Shown one piece after another: positions 61,930-64,000 of a stretch of 64,000 nucleotides of DNA; position 1 is the first letter of the stretch, and each line of letters opens with the position of its first letter. The translations under genes and the position numbers were made by a program. The stretch spans positions 248,001 to 312,000 of the forward strand of contig NZ_JAEHFW010000001.1 in the NCBI RefSeq assembly GCF_016522075.1. Reading direction: 5' to 3'. The notes under the pieces are model-generated. The model was not told the DNA's origin. It saw nothing but the letters and a program-made list of their open reading frames with translations, and searched no databases. The stretch comes from Mucilaginibacter segetis (GTDB lineage Bacteria > Bacteroidota > Bacteroidia > Sphingobacteriales > Sphingobacteriaceae).

Positions 61930-63444
61930 ATGAAAATTAAATATTATACATATACAGGAGCTGTTTTGTTAGCAATAGGCGTAATGGCATCTTGTAAAAA
62001 GTCGTTTTTAGAATTAACCCCGCAGGGTGAGTTCCTTGAATCAAATTACTATGCAAATCCGGCACAGGCTTTAACAGCTTTGGTTGCGGCTTACGATCCG
62101 CTGGTTACTGAAACCGGCGGACTTGACGGTACTTATACAGATCCGTTAGGACCATTGAACTCAGCTTCCGATGATTGTTTCGCAGGCGGAGGGGGTTCAT
62201 CTGACGTGCCGGACTGGCAGGCAATAAACAATTACACCATGACGCCGGCGGTTGGTCCGCAGGCAGGTTTTTGGGCAATCAATTTTCAGGGTGTAAACCG
62301 TGCTGATGTATTGCTTGAAAAATTACCCAATGTGCCGGGCTTAAGTGAGGATGTTTTAAAAAGATATACTGCAGAGGCGCATTTTTTACGTGCTCATTAT
62401 TACTTTGATCTGGTTAGGTTATTTGAAAATGTACCATTAATATTAAATACGCTGCAAATATCAGAAGTGTACCAGCAACCACAAGCTAAACCTGAAGAGG
62501 TTTACGCCCAGGTAGAAGCTGATTTAACTGCAGCAATACCCGATTTGCCAGTAACTGTTGCCGCCAGCGAAAATGGCAGGGTTACCCAGGGGGCAGCCAA
62601 GGCTTTATTAGGTAAGGTTTATTTGTATGAAAAAAAGTGGGCGTTAGCTGCATCTACATTAGAAGAAGTTAACGGCACACCAGGGGGTACAAGCACTTAT
62701 GGTTATAAATTGTTAAATAACTTTGGTGATATATTTAGTCCAACTAATAAATTTAACAGCGAATCTATTTTTGAAATAGTACACACCGGTATGCAAAATT
62801 ATACCTGGAGCAACTGGAACCAATTCAAATCTAACGTGTATGTGCAAATGGTGGGTCCAAGAAGTTTTACAGGACCGATTTACTACGCCGGTGGTTATGG
62901 ATTTAATCCGATCACACCAAATCTGGTTGCAGCAATGAAGGGTGACCCCCGCTATCCGTATACTATAGCTAATATTGATAGTTTAACAAAGGCCACCGGA
63001 ACATCATATGACGAGAGCTATCAGGGAACAGGTTATTATATTGAAAAATATGCGCCTAAGGTAAAAAATATTGTTACCACAGGTTTAACTGACTTGAACT
63101 GGCCAAATGATTATATTGAAATAAGGCTTGCAGATACTTACCTTATGGAAGCTGAGGCATTGGTACAAGCCGGTACAAACACCGGGCGTGCAGGCGACTT
63201 ATTAAATGCAGTGAGAGCACGTGTTGGCCTTGCTGCTGAAACGCCGACATTAGATAATATCTATAAAGAGCGAAGGTTAGAACTTGCTACCGAAGGGCAT
63301 CGCTGGTTTGACCTCGTTAGAACAGGCCAGGCCCCGGCAGCCTTAGCATTTAAAGGTTTCCAGGCAGGTAAAAATGAAATATTGCCAATTCCGTTAACAG
63401 AAACATTGAACGGCACCCAGATCAAACAAAATCCGGGATATTAA
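61930..63444 (+). CDS. RagB/SusD family nutrient-binding outer membrane lipoprotein
   Basis: A 504-residue SusD-like lipoprotein, 17 nt after the receptor. Lipobox MASC (Cys22), then the usual KKSFLELTPQGEF. TPR-like helices include AEAHFLRAHYYFDLVRLF and the C-terminal DUF-like RRLELATEGHRWFDLVRTG, both SusD hallmarks. It acts as the lid that captures ligand for the SusC barrel. No glycan hydrolase genes are in the window, so the target sugar cannot be named. Confidence 0.95.
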   Translation: MKIKYYTYTGAVLLAIGVMASCKKSFLELTPQGEFLESNYYANPAQALTALVAAYDPLVTETGGLDGTYTDPLGPLNSASDDCFAGGGGSSDVPDWQAINNYTMTPAVGPQAGFWAINFQGVNRADVLLEKLPNVPGLSEDVLKRYTAEAHFLRAHYYFDLVRLFENVPLILNTLQISEVYQQPQAKPEEVYAQVEADLTAAIPDLPVTVAASENGRVTQGAAKALLGKVYLYEKKWALAASTLEEVNGTPGGTSTYGYKLLNNFGDIFSPTNKFNSESIFEIVHTGMQNYTWSNWNQFKSNVYVQMVGPRSFTGPIYYAGGYGFNPITPNLVAAMKGDPRYPYTIANIDSLTKATGTSYDESYQGTGYYIEKYAPKVKNIVTTGLTDLNWPNDYIEIRLADTYLMEAEALVQAGTNTGRAGDLLNAVRARVGLAAETPTLDNIYKERRLELATEGHRWFDLVRTGQAPAALAFKGFQAGKNEILPIPLTETLNGTQIKQNPGY

Positions 63445-63458
63445 TATTATGTTTTTTG

Positions 63459-63488
63459 AAAAGCTGCCGGAACACCCCGGCAGCTTTT
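63459..63488 (+). terminator. rho-independent terminator after susD
   Basis: AAAAGCTGCCGG (63459-63470) pairs perfectly with CCGGCAGCTTTT (63477-63488), 12 bp, 6-nt loop, followed by TTATTTTTAAT, 14 nt after the susD stop. It separates the SusCD unit from the next gene. Confidence 0.88.
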
Positions 63489-63534
63489 TTATTTTTAATA
63501 ATATGGGTAATATTAACTGCTGCGTATTAATTGT

Positions 63535-64000
63535 ATGACATCTAATAAAACACTTGTTTTTGGTTCGCTTTTTTTGCTGCCGCTTATGGTAATACTTTCA
63601 CAGTGCTATACGGGTACAGTTAAAAAGGAAGATCCGCGGGGCCAAATATTTGCAGGTTCATCAACATGTGTCAATTGCCATAAAGACGTTTATGATTCAT
63701 ATATCCAAACCGCGCATTTTGAAACTTCCCGGGTTGCTGATATCAAAACTATTCATGGCAGCTTCGCCGAAGGGCGCAATGTTTTTAGTTTTGGAAACGG
63801 TAATAAGGTAGTTATGCAGAAAGGTGCCAATGGCTTATACCAGGTGGGATATATAAACGGTAAGCAAACACGCAGAGAAAAATTTGATATTACTGTAGGG
63901 GGTATTAAAGCAGAAACTTACCTGTATTGGAAGGGTAAGCAATTATTTGAATTGCCTATTTCCTATTTTAACGCCTTACATAGCTGGACAAACAGTCCAG
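63535..64000 (+). CDS. lipoprotein cytochrome c family protein, 3'-truncated by window
   Basis: An open frame from ATG 63535 runs off the window end (155 codons seen). It has a signal peptide with lipobox LSQC (Cys24) and a heme-binding CVNCH at residues 45-49. The segment around it (TCVNCHKDVYDSYIQTAHFETS) and the later LPISYFNALHSWTNSP resemble multiheme cytochromes of Bacteroidota. More CxxCH motifs would be expected beyond the edge. It has no TAnnTTTG box that I can place with confidence, and a terminator separates it from susD. Confidence 0.8.
   Translation, partial: MTSNKTLVFGSLFLLPLMVILSQCYTGTVKKEDPRGQIFAGSSTCVNCHKDVYDSYIQTAHFETSRVADIKTIHGSFAEGRNVFSFGNGNKVVMQKGANGLYQVGYINGKQTRREKFDITVGGIKAETYLYWKGKQLFELPISYFNALHSWTNSP

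Noticed and set aside
1..64000. CRISPR arrays, rRNA, tRNA, insertion sequences, prophage or attachment sites
   Set aside because: Reading both strands gave no spaced direct repeats, RNA gene signatures, transposase, integrase or phage structural genes.

Overview
The window looks like chromosome from a Bacteroidota species, most probably family Sphingobacteriaceae (Mucilaginibacter/Pedobacter-like). The reasons are the ECF sigma/FecR/SusC/SusD locus, the Bacteroidota-type RpoZ, families such as DUF4835, BT_3928-like DoxX and GH3, the IcmF fusion, repeated TAnnTTTG promoter boxes with very short leaders, and almost no Shine-Dalgarno sites. Genus is an inference. I saw no rRNA, tRNA, CRISPR array, insertion sequence or prophage.

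1-8.2 kb, carotenoid and heme: an alpha/beta hydrolase, two tandem PlsC-type acyltransferases, a family 2 glycosyltransferase and CruF sit in an overlapping run. IspH, a CrtW-type ketolase and ferrochelatase follow on the same strand, with a CrtD-type desaturase convergent. CruF (1',2'-hydration), CrtD (3',4'-desaturation) and CrtW (4-keto group) together point to a monocyclic flexixanthin-like carotenoid. The glycosyltransferase and acyltransferases suggest it is glycosylated and acylated. Phytoene synthase, lycopene desaturase and cyclase are not in the window.

8.2-19.6 kb, mixed metabolism: DJ-1/PfpI, a LysR regulator overlapping a HicA toxin whose HicB partner lies upstream, aspartate-semialdehyde dehydrogenase, SDR-type threonine dehydrogenase, YebC, several small conserved proteins, a PyrR-like phosphoribosyltransferase, an aroK/BT_3928/DUF1599 operon, and divergent folP.

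19.6-31.4 kb, minus-strand housekeeping block: bamD-rpoZ-coaBC-DUF4835-recJ-lptB-GH3, ending in an AT-rich orphan gene, then recA, nth, a small unknown gene and an ECF sigma factor with a near-ideal promoter. uvrA diverges from it at 31.8 kb.

34.7-45.9 kb: sdaA, mscS, groES-groEL, and an envelope operon (sigma-54 activator, lptE, acidic TPR protein, secG) next to miaB. Between miaB and the sigma-54 gene is a four-helix-bundle pseudogene with two single-base deletions, flanked by short repeats.

45.9-56.4 kb: two tandem AsmA-like membrane-anchored paralogues, icmF (fused isobutyryl-CoA mutase), a convergent SGNH hydrolase/lipB/phosphopantetheinyl transferase group, a tiny lipoprotein-like ORF, dcd and clpS.

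56.5-64 kb: an ECF sigma factor, a FecR anti-sigma factor and a SusC/SusD pair form a glycan or nutrient uptake locus closed by a strong terminator. The window ends inside a lipoprotein cytochrome c gene.
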